From Alistipes sp. (GTDB lineage Bacteria; Bacteroidota; Bacteroidia; Bacteroidales; Rikenellaceae): a stretch of 64,000 bases of DNA. The stretch spans positions 19,044 to 83,043 of the forward strand of contig JAGBTQ010000022.1 of assembly GCA_017631275.1 (NCBI GenBank), given 5' to 3'. Positions 1-8,275 of the stretch are shown here, in pieces. Made by a program: the position numbers and the translations under genes. Positions within the stretch are counted from its first letter, which is position 1. Each line of letters begins with the position of its first letter. Below the pieces are notes generated by a model that did no database searches, had not been told where the DNA came from, and worked only from the letters and a program-made list of their open reading frames with translations.

Positions 1-252
1 TACACATGCCAAGCGAAGCACCCTCTCAGGGGGCACTTGTGCCAATGCTTCCAATGAGTCGATAATAGCCTTGCGACGCTCAACCTCTTGTCGCTGCTCC
101 TTGCTAAACTCAACAAGACGAGCAAACATATCATCAGAAACGACAATACTATCTTGCGCATTATCACCACTATAAGCAACCACATCGGCAGCCACAAGTG
201 GCGACACAGAGGCAAGCAACAGCATGCCAATAAACAATACTACTCTTCGCAT
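1..252 (-). CDS. Secreted protein of unknown function (3' part outside window)
   Basis: Eighty-four codons are visible from the ATG at 252 down to the window edge, so the C-terminus is missing. The N-terminus has two arginines followed by a hydrophobic stretch ending near residue 22 (LVAAD), which looks like a Sec signal peptide. The rest is charged and probably helical (about residues 42-70, rich in E, R, Q). I do not recognise the family. It lies 50 bp after the thioesterase gene and may be the last visible gene of the operon that starts near 5762. Confidence 0.6.
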   Translation of the reverse strand, partial: MRRVVLFIGMLLLASVSPLVAADVVAYSGDNAQDSIVVSDDMFARLVEFSKEQRQEVERRKAIIDSLEALAQVPPERVLRLACV

Positions 253-302
253 GGGTTAGTTTTTTTGGGGGTGGGTGTGGTGGCGATGCTACATAGCCTC
301 GA

Positions 303-704
303 TTACATTCGCTCGAGCACCTCCATAAGCCACTGAGGAACACGCTGTGGGCGGCGTGTCACACTATCGATAAAGCCGAGCGTAGTCATGCCCGAGGCAA
401 CATCTCTGCCGTCCTCGCCACGCACCTCATAGTAGAAGGTCATACGCGCCATAGGCAACTCACGAACAGAGGTTGTAATAGAGAGCATCTCGTCGTAGTA
501 GGCGGGCTGGCGATACTTAATCTGCACATCGACAATGGGCATCATCACGCCACGACGCTCCATCTCGGCATAGGTCAAGCCTGCCGCACGTAGCCACTCG
601 GTGCGTGCTGCCTCAAAAAATTTGATATAGTTGGAGTGGTGCACGATACCCATCTGGTCGGTATGGTGATACTCCACACGTAGTTTATGTTCGAAACTTA
701 GCAT
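303..704 (-). CDS. Acyl-CoA thioesterase, YbgC/FadM-type hotdog protein
   Basis: 133 residues, the usual size for a single-hotdog 4-hydroxybenzoyl-CoA thioesterase-type enzyme. The N-terminal signature is clear: YHHTDQMGIVHHSNYIKFFE spans residues 12-31 and Asp16 is the expected catalytic acid. These enzymes hydrolyse acyl-CoA thioesters in the cytoplasm; the substrate cannot be told from sequence. The gene follows the FAD synthetase gene by 2 bp, so co-transcription is likely. In Bacteroidota such proteins are not reliably tied to the Tol-Pal cluster as in Proteobacteria, and no tol genes are nearby. Confidence 0.85.
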   Translation of the reverse strand: MLSFEHKLRVEYHHTDQMGIVHHSNYIKFFEAARTEWLRAAGLTYAEMERRGVMMPIVDVQIKYRQPAYYDEMLSITTSVRELPMARMTFYYEVRGEDGRDVASGMTTLGFIDSVTRRPQRVPQWLMEVLERM

Positions 705-706
705 AG

Positions 707-1447
707 CTAAAACTCTAATATTATCTTACCACTTAAGTGCTTATCCACAAGAATTTTACCGTTGACAACGCTTACTACCCTCTCGCCATGGTCCAAAATG
801 TTCACGCTGTACTCTCCATCAGCAGGGATAAGTTTGTACTCATCTTTAACATCTAGCTCACCCTCGATAGCCTCGCCCATGACCACATAGCGATGACCCA
901 AAATCTCGCACGCACGCTCCACATCGCCCTCGTCAAAGAGATTGCGAACAACCGTCGAGCTTATTTTGCAGCCCGAGGCGGTAAACTGCTCTACTCGCTC
1001 CACCCTAAATCCAAGCTCAGCGCCCAGTGGCACAAGACTATCGTAGCTACCCTCATTACCGCGTCCTAGGCGGTGGTTATATCCCACAACCATGCCACGC
1101 ATACCGAGCTTCTGCACAAGGCTACCGCGCACAAACTCCTCGAAGCTCTGCTCGCGGAACCTCTCATCGAAGTGCGCCACGACAAAGACATCGATACCCT
1201 CGCGCTCAAGCAACAAGGCACGCTCCTCGACCGAGGTAAGCAGACGCATGCCCTCGGCACGTCCCATGGCAATACGTGGGTGGGGCTCAAAGCTAACGAC
1301 CACGCTCAGCGCATCTAACTCGCGCGCCACGCCTCGCACACGCTCCAGAAGCTCGCGATGACCCCTATGCACACCATCAAACGACCCAACGCTAACTACG
1401 GTGGGTCGTTCGAGAGTGATATTATCAAAGCCGTAAAAAATATGCAT
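707..1447 (-). CDS. ribF: FAD synthetase (RibF-type) with degenerate riboflavin kinase region
   Basis: 246 residues, shorter than the ~310 usual for bifunctional RibF. The N-terminal adenylyltransferase half is intact: FDGVHRGH at residues 23-30 is the nucleotide-binding HxGH-type motif and ISSTVVR near residue 165 is the second conserved motif. It should convert FMN plus ATP to FAD. The C-terminal ~65 residues still resemble the start of a riboflavin kinase barrel (GHRYVVMGEAIEG, then YKLIPADGEYSVNI), but the kinase hallmark GFPTAN is absent. A separate kinase-like gene lies at 59008-59361. The start overlaps no neighbour; the stop of rex is 1 bp upstream. Confidence 0.85.
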   Translation of the reverse strand: MHIFYGFDNITLERPTVVSVGSFDGVHRGHRELLERVRGVARELDALSVVVSFEPHPRIAMGRAEGMRLLTSVEERALLLEREGIDVFVVAHFDERFREQSFEEFVRGSLVQKLGMRGMVVGYNHRLGRGNEGSYDSLVPLGAELGFRVERVEQFTASGCKISSTVVRNLFDEGDVERACEILGHRYVVMGEAIEGELDVKDEYKLIPADGEYSVNILDHGERVVSVVNGKILVDKHLSGKIILEF

Positions 1448-1448
1448 A

Positions 1449-2090
1449 CTAGTTATCGGCGACCTTTACGAAGTAGGCCACCTTCTCAAGAAGAGTGGTG
1501 ATATCGTAGTTCTCCACAACAATGCCCTGCGGGAAGTTGAGCGGTGCCGAGGTAAAGTTAAGCACACCCTTGATGCCCGCATTGATTATCGGGAGCACGA
1601 GCGACGAGGCTACGGAGGTGGGCAACGACACGATAACGATGCTAATGTCGAGCTCCTCCACACGCTGCTCAAACTCGTTTATATGGTAGCAAGGGACATT
1701 GTCTATGAGTTGTCCTATCTTCCTCTCGTCGATGTCGAAGGCGGCAGTGATACGCAGCTTAAGGCCCTTGCCGTTGAAGTATCGCGTGACAGCCTGACCA
1801 AGGTGTCCCATGCCAATCACGGCGACACTCATAGGCTGCTCCGAGTAGAGTATTCCGTCGATAAAGTCGATAAGCACCTTCACGTCGTAGCCCTTCTTCG
1901 TGTCGCTCGAAAAGCCTATGAGCATAAGGTCGCGACGCACCTGCACAGCCGTGATGCCGTGCATGCCTGCCAACACATGCGAGAAGATATGTGTAATACC
2001 CCCCGCATGACACTTTAGCAGCGTGCGGCGATACTCGCTAAGACGCTCAATGGTCTTCTCGGGAATGGGTGACGATAGGTTGTTTGCCAT
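1449..2090 (-). CDS. rex: Redox-sensing transcriptional repressor Rex
   Basis: 213 residues with the Rex layout: an N-terminal winged helix (about 1-80, including ERLSEYRRTL and the recognition-helix region TAVQVRRDL) and a Rossmann NAD(H)-binding domain with the glycine motif VIGMGHLGQA near residue 92. Rex represses fermentation and respiration genes when NAD+ is high and releases DNA when NADH rises. It lies 1 bp downstream of the LysM protein gene and 1 bp upstream of ribF, so it is inside an operon. Its placement beside a FAD synthetase gene is compatible with a redox theme, but this is inference. Confidence 0.93.
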   Translation of the reverse strand: MANNLSSPIPEKTIERLSEYRRTLLKCHAGGITHIFSHVLAGMHGITAVQVRRDLMLIGFSSDTKKGYDVKVLIDFIDGILYSEQPMSVAVIGMGHLGQAVTRYFNGKGLKLRITAAFDIDERKIGQLIDNVPCYHINEFEQRVEELDISIVIVSLPTSVASSLVLPIINAGIKGVLNFTSAPLNFPQGIVVENYDITTLLEKVAYFVKVADN

Positions 2091-2091
2091 G

Positions 2092-4104
2092 CTACTCGTA
2101 TCTAACAGTGAAGAAACGGTCGTACTGGATATTCACCCACTCAGAGTTTACGAACATGCCGTCCTCCCACTTAAACTGGTAAGGTGTGGCAAGTGGCGTG
2201 ATACGCTCCAAGAGGATATACTTATCCAAGCCTGTGTGCATCTTTGTGCAGAACATCATCACAGCGTCGTAGCCACGACAAGCATATGGCGTAGGAAGTA
2301 TTCCGTAGGTCTGCAAGAACTCCGACTCGAAGATCTTGATTGGAATGTTGTCGGTACGCTTCGAGTTGTAAGGCGTAATCAACGATACACCCGACGTGAA
2401 GAAGCCCTCACGCTCCACGTATGTAAGGTTGTCGATCTTACGGCTGGCAATCACAAAGCAGTCGTTAGCGCCACCAGGAATCATGCTCTCGGTAAGCTCG
2501 CCGATATTTTTCAAGATCATGCCGATGTCGTAGTCGCGGTTTGCCACCACGAAGATCGCCTTCTTGCCTGGGCCACGCACCAACGACGACTTAGATACTG
2601 CAGCACCATTTGTGCCATCGTCGTTGCGCAAGCAGAACGACACCTCACGACCCACCTTAGCATTGAGCAGGCGGCGTGGTAGGCCCTCGGTGAGTGCAAG
2701 CACCTCGTTGAGGTAGTCCATGTCGTTTGTTGGGCCAAGAACGATGTTTATCTGATAGTTGCCATCGAGTATATGGGCATACTTCTCGTACTGATACTTC
2801 TTGTCGGCCTGCATCTGGAAGAGCACAGGGCTTGATACCACAGCAGGGTCGATATCTGTCAGAGGGTTTATCACAGGGATATTCTTCTCCTGGGCAAAAG
2901 GAAGCACCATTGCCACCTCCTCGGCATAGATAGGGCCGATGAGCATGTCGGCATTCTGGAATGCCTCACTCTCCATAATCTCGCTTAGGCGAATTGCAGT
3001 GCGCTCGGTATCGAACACGGTCACATTGATTGAGTATCCCTCGTTACGCAACTGCTTAAATGCAAGCAACATACCACGATAGTGATCAACAAAGGCCTTA
3101 ACAATCTTACCGTCGCGGTGCATAGGCAAAAGCACCACTACATTGAGCTTCTCGCCACGCGCAAAGCGCTTGAACGAAGGTATGCGCACCTTCTGCTCAG
3201 CCTCCATGCTGTCAATCTCCTGCTTCTTCTGCGCCTCGAGTTCGTGGTTATAGCCGTTATTCTCGACATAGCTAATCAACGAGTCGGCATTGAACGAGAA
3301 CTCATATACAGGCACAACGCCCTCAGGCTGCTGCTGAGCCTCCTCCTGGGCTACCTCCTCAGTTGCCTTCTCCTCGGGCTGCTCTATAACCTCTTTGCTA
3401 TCAGCGGCACCACGCACAATAATCTTCATGCCTGAGAGCAACTGGTCAGATGATGTGAAGCCATTGAGCGCCATTAGCTCCTGCTCTGTGGTCTTATATC
3501 TGCGTGCCAACGAGTATAGTGTGTCGCCATAGGCCACAGTGTGATACTTCGCCTTCTCCTCCTTCTGCTGCTCCTCAGCCTCCTTCTCGTGGCGCTTAAT
3601 CTCCTTGTCGATATCCTTAATTGAGGCATATCCCACCATCGCCGTGCGCACAAGAAGTGTGCTGCCTATAGCCAAGTTATGTACCTCGGCCTCAGGGTTG
3701 TCCGCAAGAAGCTGGTCGAGAGATATCTTGTAGTGCTTAGCAATAGAGTACAGCGTGTCGTTCTCCACCACGGTGTGAATGATAAAGTCGCCATCGAGGC
3801 TCTTTGGAGCATCCTCCGCCACAGCTGAACGCTCCTTAGTGGTACGCTTCTCAGCCTTCTCGTTGTAAGGGATATAGATCTTAGCGCCCAAAGCCAACTT
3901 CTCGGCCTGCTCCTCGCCATTAAGCTGAGTAATCTGCTTTAGAGGCACATCGTAGCGCTGTGCCAATGAGTAGAATGTGTCATTCTCGGCAATGGTGTGC
4001 ACAATACACTTTTTGCCATTCACCACCACTACCTGCTCCTGTGCTGTGACTCCCACAACGATGGTGAGCATGAGCAGTGGCAAAACAAATCTAATAAGTT
4101 TCAT
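2092..4104 (-). CDS. Secreted LysM-repeat protein with periplasmic-binding-like domain
   Basis: 670 residues. A signal peptide (about 1-22, ending VTAQ) is followed by three LysM modules near residues 34-77, 109-152 and 187-230, each with an ENDTxYSLA/YGDTLYSLA-type core. An acidic, glutamine-rich linker comes next. The remaining ~350 residues resemble a type I periplasmic-binding fold (LNVVVLLPMHRDG, then FQNADMLIGPIYAEE and IPVINPLTDIDP), the fold used by branched-chain amino-acid binding proteins and by LpoA. LysM binds peptidoglycan, so a role at the cell wall, perhaps modulating its synthesis, is plausible but inferred. The rex gene starts 1 bp after its stop. Confidence 0.85.
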   Translation of the reverse strand: MKLIRFVLPLLMLTIVVGVTAQEQVVVVNGKKCIVHTIAENDTFYSLAQRYDVPLKQITQLNGEEQAEKLALGAKIYIPYNEKAEKRTTKERSAVAEDAPKSLDGDFIIHTVVENDTLYSIAKHYKISLDQLLADNPEAEVHNLAIGSTLLVRTAMVGYASIKDIDKEIKRHEKEAEEQQKEEKAKYHTVAYGDTLYSLARRYKTTEQELMALNGFTSSDQLLSGMKIIVRGAADSKEVIEQPEEKATEEVAQEEAQQQPEGVVPVYEFSFNADSLISYVENNGYNHELEAQKKQEIDSMEAEQKVRIPSFKRFARGEKLNVVVLLPMHRDGKIVKAFVDHYRGMLLAFKQLRNEGYSINVTVFDTERTAIRLSEIMESEAFQNADMLIGPIYAEEVAMVLPFAQEKNIPVINPLTDIDPAVVSSPVLFQMQADKKYQYEKYAHILDGNYQINIVLGPTNDMDYLNEVLALTEGLPRRLLNAKVGREVSFCLRNDDGTNGAAVSKSSLVRGPGKKAIFVVANRDYDIGMILKNIGELTESMIPGGANDCFVIASRKIDNLTYVEREGFFTSGVSLITPYNSKRTDNIPIKIFESEFLQTYGILPTPYACRGYDAVMMFCTKMHTGLDKYILLERITPLATPYQFKWEDGMFVNSEWVNIQYDRFFTVRYE

Positions 4105-4134
4105 CGTTATCTAGTTTTTTATATCTCTTTGAAG

Positions 4135-4905
4135 TTAGTTTCGCTGCTTGATGCGAACATATATCTCGGTGAATATCTTCTTGGTATATCGTGGGAAGTC
4201 GCCATTCTGCAACCACGTGTAGTAGCTTGGCTCCTTCTCGAAAATCTCGGCTACGCTACGTCCCTTATACTTGCCGAAGGTGAAGACCTCCACGCCCTTA
4301 TCATCGAGGGCTATACGTCCTGCAAAGTCCACCGTCTGGCCATGTGTCGAGAATGCTGCTAGCTCCTCTACGGTGTTACCTATGTCGCCATAGCGCTCTA
4401 TCTGCGCCTCCAGCACCTCGTATGTTGCCATTGTGTCAGCCTCTGCCGAGTGGGCATTCTCAAGGTCTTTGTCGCAGTAGAACTTATACGCCGCCACCAA
4501 CGTGCGCTGCTCCTTCTTGTGGAAGATGTTCTGCACATCGACATAGTTGCGACGCTTGAAGTCGACATCTACCTCTGCACGCATAAACTCCTCGACAAGC
4601 ACCGGCAGGTCGAAGCGGTTGGAGTTGAAGCCTCCGAAGTCGCAACCCTCAATAAACTGTGCCAACGACTTTGCTATCTGCTTAAATGTTGGCTCGTCCT
4701 TAACATCCTCATCTGTTATGCCATGCACGGCTGTCGCCTCCGCAGGTATCGGCATCTCGGGGTTTATGCGGCGTGTCTTTATCTGCTTGCTTCCGTCAAC
4801 GCCCACCTTTATCATAGATATCTCCACTATGCGGTCGCGCGAGGTGTCAACACCCGTTGTCTCAAGGTCGAAGAATATTATAGGTCGTTTTAGTTGTAGG
4901 TTCAT
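4135..4905 (-). CDS. DnaQ-like 3'-5' exonuclease with C-terminal add-on domain
   Basis: 256 residues. The DEDDh exonuclease motifs are all visible: FFDLETTG near residue 11, GGFNSNRFDLPVL near residue 93, and HSAEADT near residue 152. A C-terminal piece (GKYKGRSVAEIF, then YYTWLQNGDF) resembles the DUF3820-type extension found on many Bacteroidales homologues. It may proofread DNA replication as an epsilon-like subunit or act as a general nuclease; no polymerase gene is adjacent. It lies 23 bp downstream of the lipoprotein gene and 30 bp upstream of the LysM protein gene. Confidence 0.85.
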   Translation of the reverse strand: MNLQLKRPIIFFDLETTGVDTSRDRIVEISMIKVGVDGSKQIKTRRINPEMPIPAEATAVHGITDEDVKDEPTFKQIAKSLAQFIEGCDFGGFNSNRFDLPVLVEEFMRAEVDVDFKRRNYVDVQNIFHKKEQRTLVAAYKFYCDKDLENAHSAEADTMATYEVLEAQIERYGDIGNTVEELAAFSTHGQTVDFAGRIALDDKGVEVFTFGKYKGRSVAEIFEKEPSYYTWLQNGDFPRYTKKIFTEIYVRIKQRN

Positions 4906-4928
4906 AATCCTCCGTCATGTTTAAAGTA

Positions 4929-5762
4929 CTACTCTTGGGGAAATACAAGGGGACCTCGGTAGCGGAATGTCACCTTGGCATACTCATCAGCGATATAACC
5001 CTCCAATCCCTTCTCATTGATGACCACCTTGCCCTCAATTGGTAGCACCCATACTACGGGCACCTGGTTGGCATCCATTCCTAGGAAGCGAGTGTAACCC
5101 GCACCTATTGTTCCTGGCTCACCACTATCGTTTAGGTCGAGCAGATACTCGCCATGAGGCACTGCGCCACCCTCACCCTCTGTTGCTGCCCATAGGTCGA
5201 GCTCGAGGTACGAGGCATTTGCTGCATATGTCGCGAAGTTATCAACGTCCGAGAGCACAAAGTAGAAGTTGTGGTTGTCGGGTGTTAGCTCCCAATATCC
5301 TGGCATGTAGTGTGTTCCCTGCGCATAGCTAAGCTCATAACCATCAAACGGCTTGGCCTCCTGCTTTATTGCTACCGTGAATGACTCTCTGATGTAGCGC
5401 ACCACGAGTGATGTCTCACGCTCCTCACCCTCGTTAGCCTCAACCACCAATGAGAGCTTGCCATCAGCAGCAAACACCTTGTACTCAACCCAGTCGGCAC
5501 TACACTCCACCACAATCTCGACACCCTCAATGGCATTTTCAAGGGTGTATGTTACATCGGCATTACCACCCTCCACCTCAAACTCTATGACCGAGTCGGA
5601 TGTTAGCGTCAACACGGGCTGCTCTACAGGCTCGGGTTCAGGCTCTGGCTGTGGCTCAGGCTTCTCCTCAGGCAGTGGGTCAGGTTGTGGTTCAACGCTA
5701 TTTGGCTCGCACGCTACAAACATGAGCGGTAATGCAAGCAAAAGATATAGTAGCTTTTTCAT
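4929..5762 (-). CDS. BACON-type surface lipoprotein
   Basis: 277 residues from the ATG at 5762. A longer reading would need a TTG at 5774 and would place extra polar residues before the MKKLL start, so I chose 5762. The signal ends in the lipobox FVAC, giving a lipidated Cys near residue 18. A Pro/Glu-rich spacer (about 25-48) follows, then a BACON/Ig-like domain (about 50-140) with the typical ADWVEYKV and REESFTVAIKQEA-like pattern. The C-terminal half (about 145-277) is a beta-rich domain I do not recognise. BACON domains occur in surface glycan-binding and degrading proteins of Bacteroidota; no carbohydrate genes are nearby. Confidence 0.75.
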   Translation of the reverse strand: MKKLLYLLLALPLMFVACEPNSVEPQPDPLPEEKPEPQPEPEPEPVEQPVLTLTSDSVIEFEVEGGNADVTYTLENAIEGVEIVVECSADWVEYKVFAADGKLSLVVEANEGEERETSLVVRYIRESFTVAIKQEAKPFDGYELSYAQGTHYMPGYWELTPDNHNFYFVLSDVDNFATYAANASYLELDLWAATEGEGGAVPHGEYLLDLNDSGEPGTIGAGYTRFLGMDANQVPVVWVLPIEGKVVINEKGLEGYIADEYAKVTFRYRGPLVFPQE

Positions 5763-5774
5763 TTGTCTATACAA

Positions 5775-5972
5775 TTAGAGGGTGTCACACCTTAATTATG
5801 GCTGATGGTTTAGCGGAGTGTCAAGTTTAGAAATTAGTAATTAGTAATTAGTAATGAGTAACGAGTAATATTTTACGCCTAATTACCCATTCTCCCTATC
5901 TTCCCATCTATCCTATCTCATCTATCTCATTTATCCCATTTATCCACACACTCACGCCTCCCTAAGCACACG
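5775..5972. repeat. Intergenic tract of 7-bp repeats followed by pyrimidine-rich 9-bp-like repeats
   Basis: From 5831 to 5870 a 7-bp unit AATTAGT is repeated about five times with drift (AATGAGT, AACGAGT). From about 5885 to 5945 the plus strand is a pyrimidine tract of CTATCTTCC / CATCTATC-like units. The tract leads directly into palindromic element copy 1. No coding frame was seen. The same arrangement recurs before several other copies. Confidence 0.7.
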
Positions 5973-6101
5973 AATTTGTTGTTAGAAGTGGTTAGATTTG
6001 GTGCCAAGTCGAAATTGCAACGGAAGGGGGTATACTATGCGTATATCCCCTTTCGAGGCAATGAGCTTGGTGCCGAAGATGACCCCTTATAACATCAAAT
6101 T
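5973..6101 (-). repeat. Palindromic 3'-UTR element, copy 1 (after dnaN)
   Basis: The ends AATTTGTTGTT and AACATCAAATT pair with one mismatch, and the right tip touches the dnaN stop codon at 6101-6103. The apical hairpin is a long stem with GTATAC / GTATAT in place of the GTAC pair found in other copies, with G-U wobbles on one side. The left inner segment GATTTGG faces CCGAAGATG on the right, a variant also seen in copy 9. This is the most divergent copy; it lacks the TGATAAG motif, having TTATAAG. Confidence 0.75.
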
Positions 6102-7228
6102 TAGGCGTTGATCATCATCGGCATCAACAACATAAGCACCTCCGACGCACGCTTGTCGTCGTACACAGGCTTGAACACACCTGCACGTGTTGAGTCAGCA
6201 AGCTCGATAACAACGGTTGGAGTGTCGATGTTTGAGAGAATCTCAACAAGGAATGTTGACTTGAAGCCGATAGTTACTGGGTTGCCCTCGTAGCTGCATG
6301 AGATAGTCTCGTTAGCCGATACTGAGAAGTCGATATCCTGTGCTGCAAGGCTAATCTTGTTACCACCGATATCCATACGGATAAGGTTTGTTGTTGGGTT
6401 AGAACATACCGCCACACGCTTGATGCCGTTTACAAGCTCTACGCGATCTACAAGCACCTTGTTAGGGTTAGCTGTAGGGATTACAGCGTTGTAGTTAGGA
6501 TAGTTACCCTCGATAAGGCGGCATACGAGCTTGTGGTTCGATAGCTGGAAGATAACATTCTTTGCGTCGAACATGATGCGCACTGGAGCGCTCTCCTTCA
6601 CGAGCATACCCTTGAGCAAGTTAGCTGGCTTCTTAGGCAAGATGAACGAGGCGTTGAAGTCAACATCTACACACTCAGCCATTGAGCGCACGAGCTTATG
6701 AGCGTCGGTAGCCACGAAGGTCACCTTGCCCTCCTCGAAGTTGAAGTATACACCATTCATCACTGGGCGGAGCTCGTCGTCGGCAGTGGCGAAGATAGTC
6801 TTGTTGATGCCTGAGATGAGCATATCTACGTCCATGAGTATCTCCTTGTGCTCGGCACCTACGCCCTGCACTGCGGGGTAGCTAACAGCGCTAGCACCTG
6901 GGATTGACAATGAGCCGCTTGCCCACTTCACCTTGATCTCCCATGTTGTGTCGTTCACGTCGAACTCAAGAGGCATCTCTGGGAACTCCTTGAGTGAGTC
7001 TAGCATAAGCTTTGCTGGCGCTGCGATGACACCCTCACGCTCCACGTTATCCACCTGAAGGTGACCCACGAGTGTTGTCTCAAGGTCAGAGGTAGTTACT
7101 GTAAGGTCGCCGTCCTTAAGCTCAAGGAGGAAGTAGTCGAGGATAGGAAGGGTATTCTTGTTGCTGATAGCCTTACCTGTTGTTGCAAGTAGCGATAGAA
7201 GCGCTGAGCTTGATACTGTAAATTTCAT
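6101..7228 (-). CDS. dnaN: DNA polymerase III beta sliding clamp
   Basis: 375 residues, standard for the clamp. It begins MKFTVSSSALLSLL and contains the expected TLPILDYFLLEL, LPKKPANLLKG and C-terminal MLLMPMMI segments. The clamp encircles DNA and tethers polymerase III and repair enzymes. dnaA and recF are not nearby, so this is not a classic oriC cluster. It is probably co-transcribed with the nucleoside phosphorylase gene 52 bp upstream. The leader before its ATG is A/T-rich with no clear Shine-Dalgarno site. Its stop codon abuts palindromic element copy 1. Confidence 0.97.
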   Translation of the reverse strand: MKFTVSSSALLSLLATTGKAISNKNTLPILDYFLLELKDGDLTVTTSDLETTLVGHLQVDNVEREGVIAAPAKLMLDSLKEFPEMPLEFDVNDTTWEIKVKWASGSLSIPGASAVSYPAVQGVGAEHKEILMDVDMLISGINKTIFATADDELRPVMNGVYFNFEEGKVTFVATDAHKLVRSMAECVDVDFNASFILPKKPANLLKGMLVKESAPVRIMFDAKNVIFQLSNHKLVCRLIEGNYPNYNAVIPTANPNKVLVDRVELVNGIKRVAVCSNPTTNLIRMDIGGNKISLAAQDIDFSVSANETISCSYEGNPVTIGFKSTFLVEILSNIDTPTVVIELADSTRAGVFKPVYDDKRASEVLMLLMPMMINA

Positions 7229-7280
7229 AGTTGTTATTAGTTTTTATTTTTGTTATTATTTTGTTTCTTAATGTGTTGCA

Positions 7281-8156
7281 TTACAATTCTGCCAACTTAT
7301 CCAATGCCATTTCAATCATACGGCGCACAAATGGTTTGTAGTCGGTGCAGGCGTTCTTAGCCACACGCTGTGCGATGATTGTGCAGATTGTTGCGGCGCG
7401 GTGACCCATGAGCGCAGCAAGACCAGCAAGGGCTGAGCCCTCCATCTCGAAGTTGGTGATGCGACGACCCTCAAACTCGAACGACTCGATCTTCTCGTTT
7501 AGCTTAAGGTCGTGTGGCGCAACGCGCACGTAGCGGCCCTGTGGAGCATAGAAGCCTGGGGCAGCAATGGTGATACCCTCACGCACCGAATCTTTGAAGT
7601 GGTCGAACAGCTCCTTCGATGCATCAACAAAGTATGGTGCAGGGAGCTTCGAGTACCATGCGGTATGCTCCTCGAATGCCTTCTCAAGCGCAAGGTCGCA
7701 CACCTCGTCACGACCAGCGTAGTAGGACAACAAGCCATCGAAGCCGAGCGATGTGCGGGCAAAGACAACCTCACCCACCTCGATATCGCGCTGAATAGCT
7801 CCCGACGTACCGAGGCGCACAAGTGTAAGCTGGCGGAACTCAGGCTTAACTTGACGCGTCGCAAAGTCGATATTTGCCAAGGCGTCGAGCTCGGTTACGC
7901 AGATGTCAATATTTCCGATACCGATACCTGTTGACATCACCGTCATGCGCTTGCCCTTATATGTTCCTGTCACGGTCAAGAACTCGCGATTAGCCACCTC
8001 GCACTCCTTTGTGTCGAAATACTCGGCAATCATAGCCACACGGCCAGGGTCGCCCACCAAGATAACCACATCAGCAAGTTGCTCAGGCCTTAGATGAAGG
8101 TGGAAAATAGAGCCATCTGCATTGATAATCAGCTCAGAAGAGGGTATCGTTCTCAT
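7281..8156 (-). CDS. Nucleoside phosphorylase, uridine phosphorylase-like
   Basis: 291 residues of the PNP/UDP phosphorylase superfamily. The phosphate-binding start VILVGDPGRV lies near residue 31, the STGIGIGN segment near 75, the LVRLGTSGAI segment near 110, and the FEMEGSALAG segment, which contacts the ribose, near 235. It would split a nucleoside with phosphate to a base and ribose-1-phosphate in the cytoplasm. Uridine phosphorylase is the likeliest type, but the base cannot be fixed. It starts the short operon that ends with dnaN and is divergent from glmM. Confidence 0.85.
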   Translation of the reverse strand: MRTIPSSELIINADGSIFHLHLRPEQLADVVILVGDPGRVAMIAEYFDTKECEVANREFLTVTGTYKGKRMTVMSTGIGIGNIDICVTELDALANIDFATRQVKPEFRQLTLVRLGTSGAIQRDIEVGEVVFARTSLGFDGLLSYYAGRDEVCDLALEKAFEEHTAWYSKLPAPYFVDASKELFDHFKDSVREGITIAAPGFYAPQGRYVRVAPHDLKLNEKIESFEFEGRRITNFEMEGSALAGLAALMGHRAATICTIIAQRVAKNACTDYKPFVRRMIEMALDKLAEL

Positions 8157-8207
8157 ATCAAGAAATAATTTGTCTTCAATTTATTTTTAATATTCGCGTA
8201 AAATTAA

Positions 8208-8215
8208 TATTTTTG
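8208..8215 (+). promoter_or_regulatory. Possible -7 promoter element for glmM
   Basis: TATTTTTG fits the Bacteroidota TAnnTTTG -7 consensus and lies 60 bp before the glmM ATG. No good TTTG was found 19-20 bp upstream, so support is partial. Confidence 0.35.
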
Positions 8216-8275
8216 TCAGAAATAACAAAACTTTTACGACGATTTTTACTAACAAACGAGATATTTACAACAATT

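Noticed and set aside
6101-8156. Replication origin near dnaN
   Set aside because: No dnaA, recF or cluster of DnaA boxes is visible around dnaN.
8213-8275. N-terminal extension of glmM
   Set aside because: It would start at TTG, overlaps a promoter-like TATTTTTG and is not family-like; MTLIKSISGIRG at 8276 fits.
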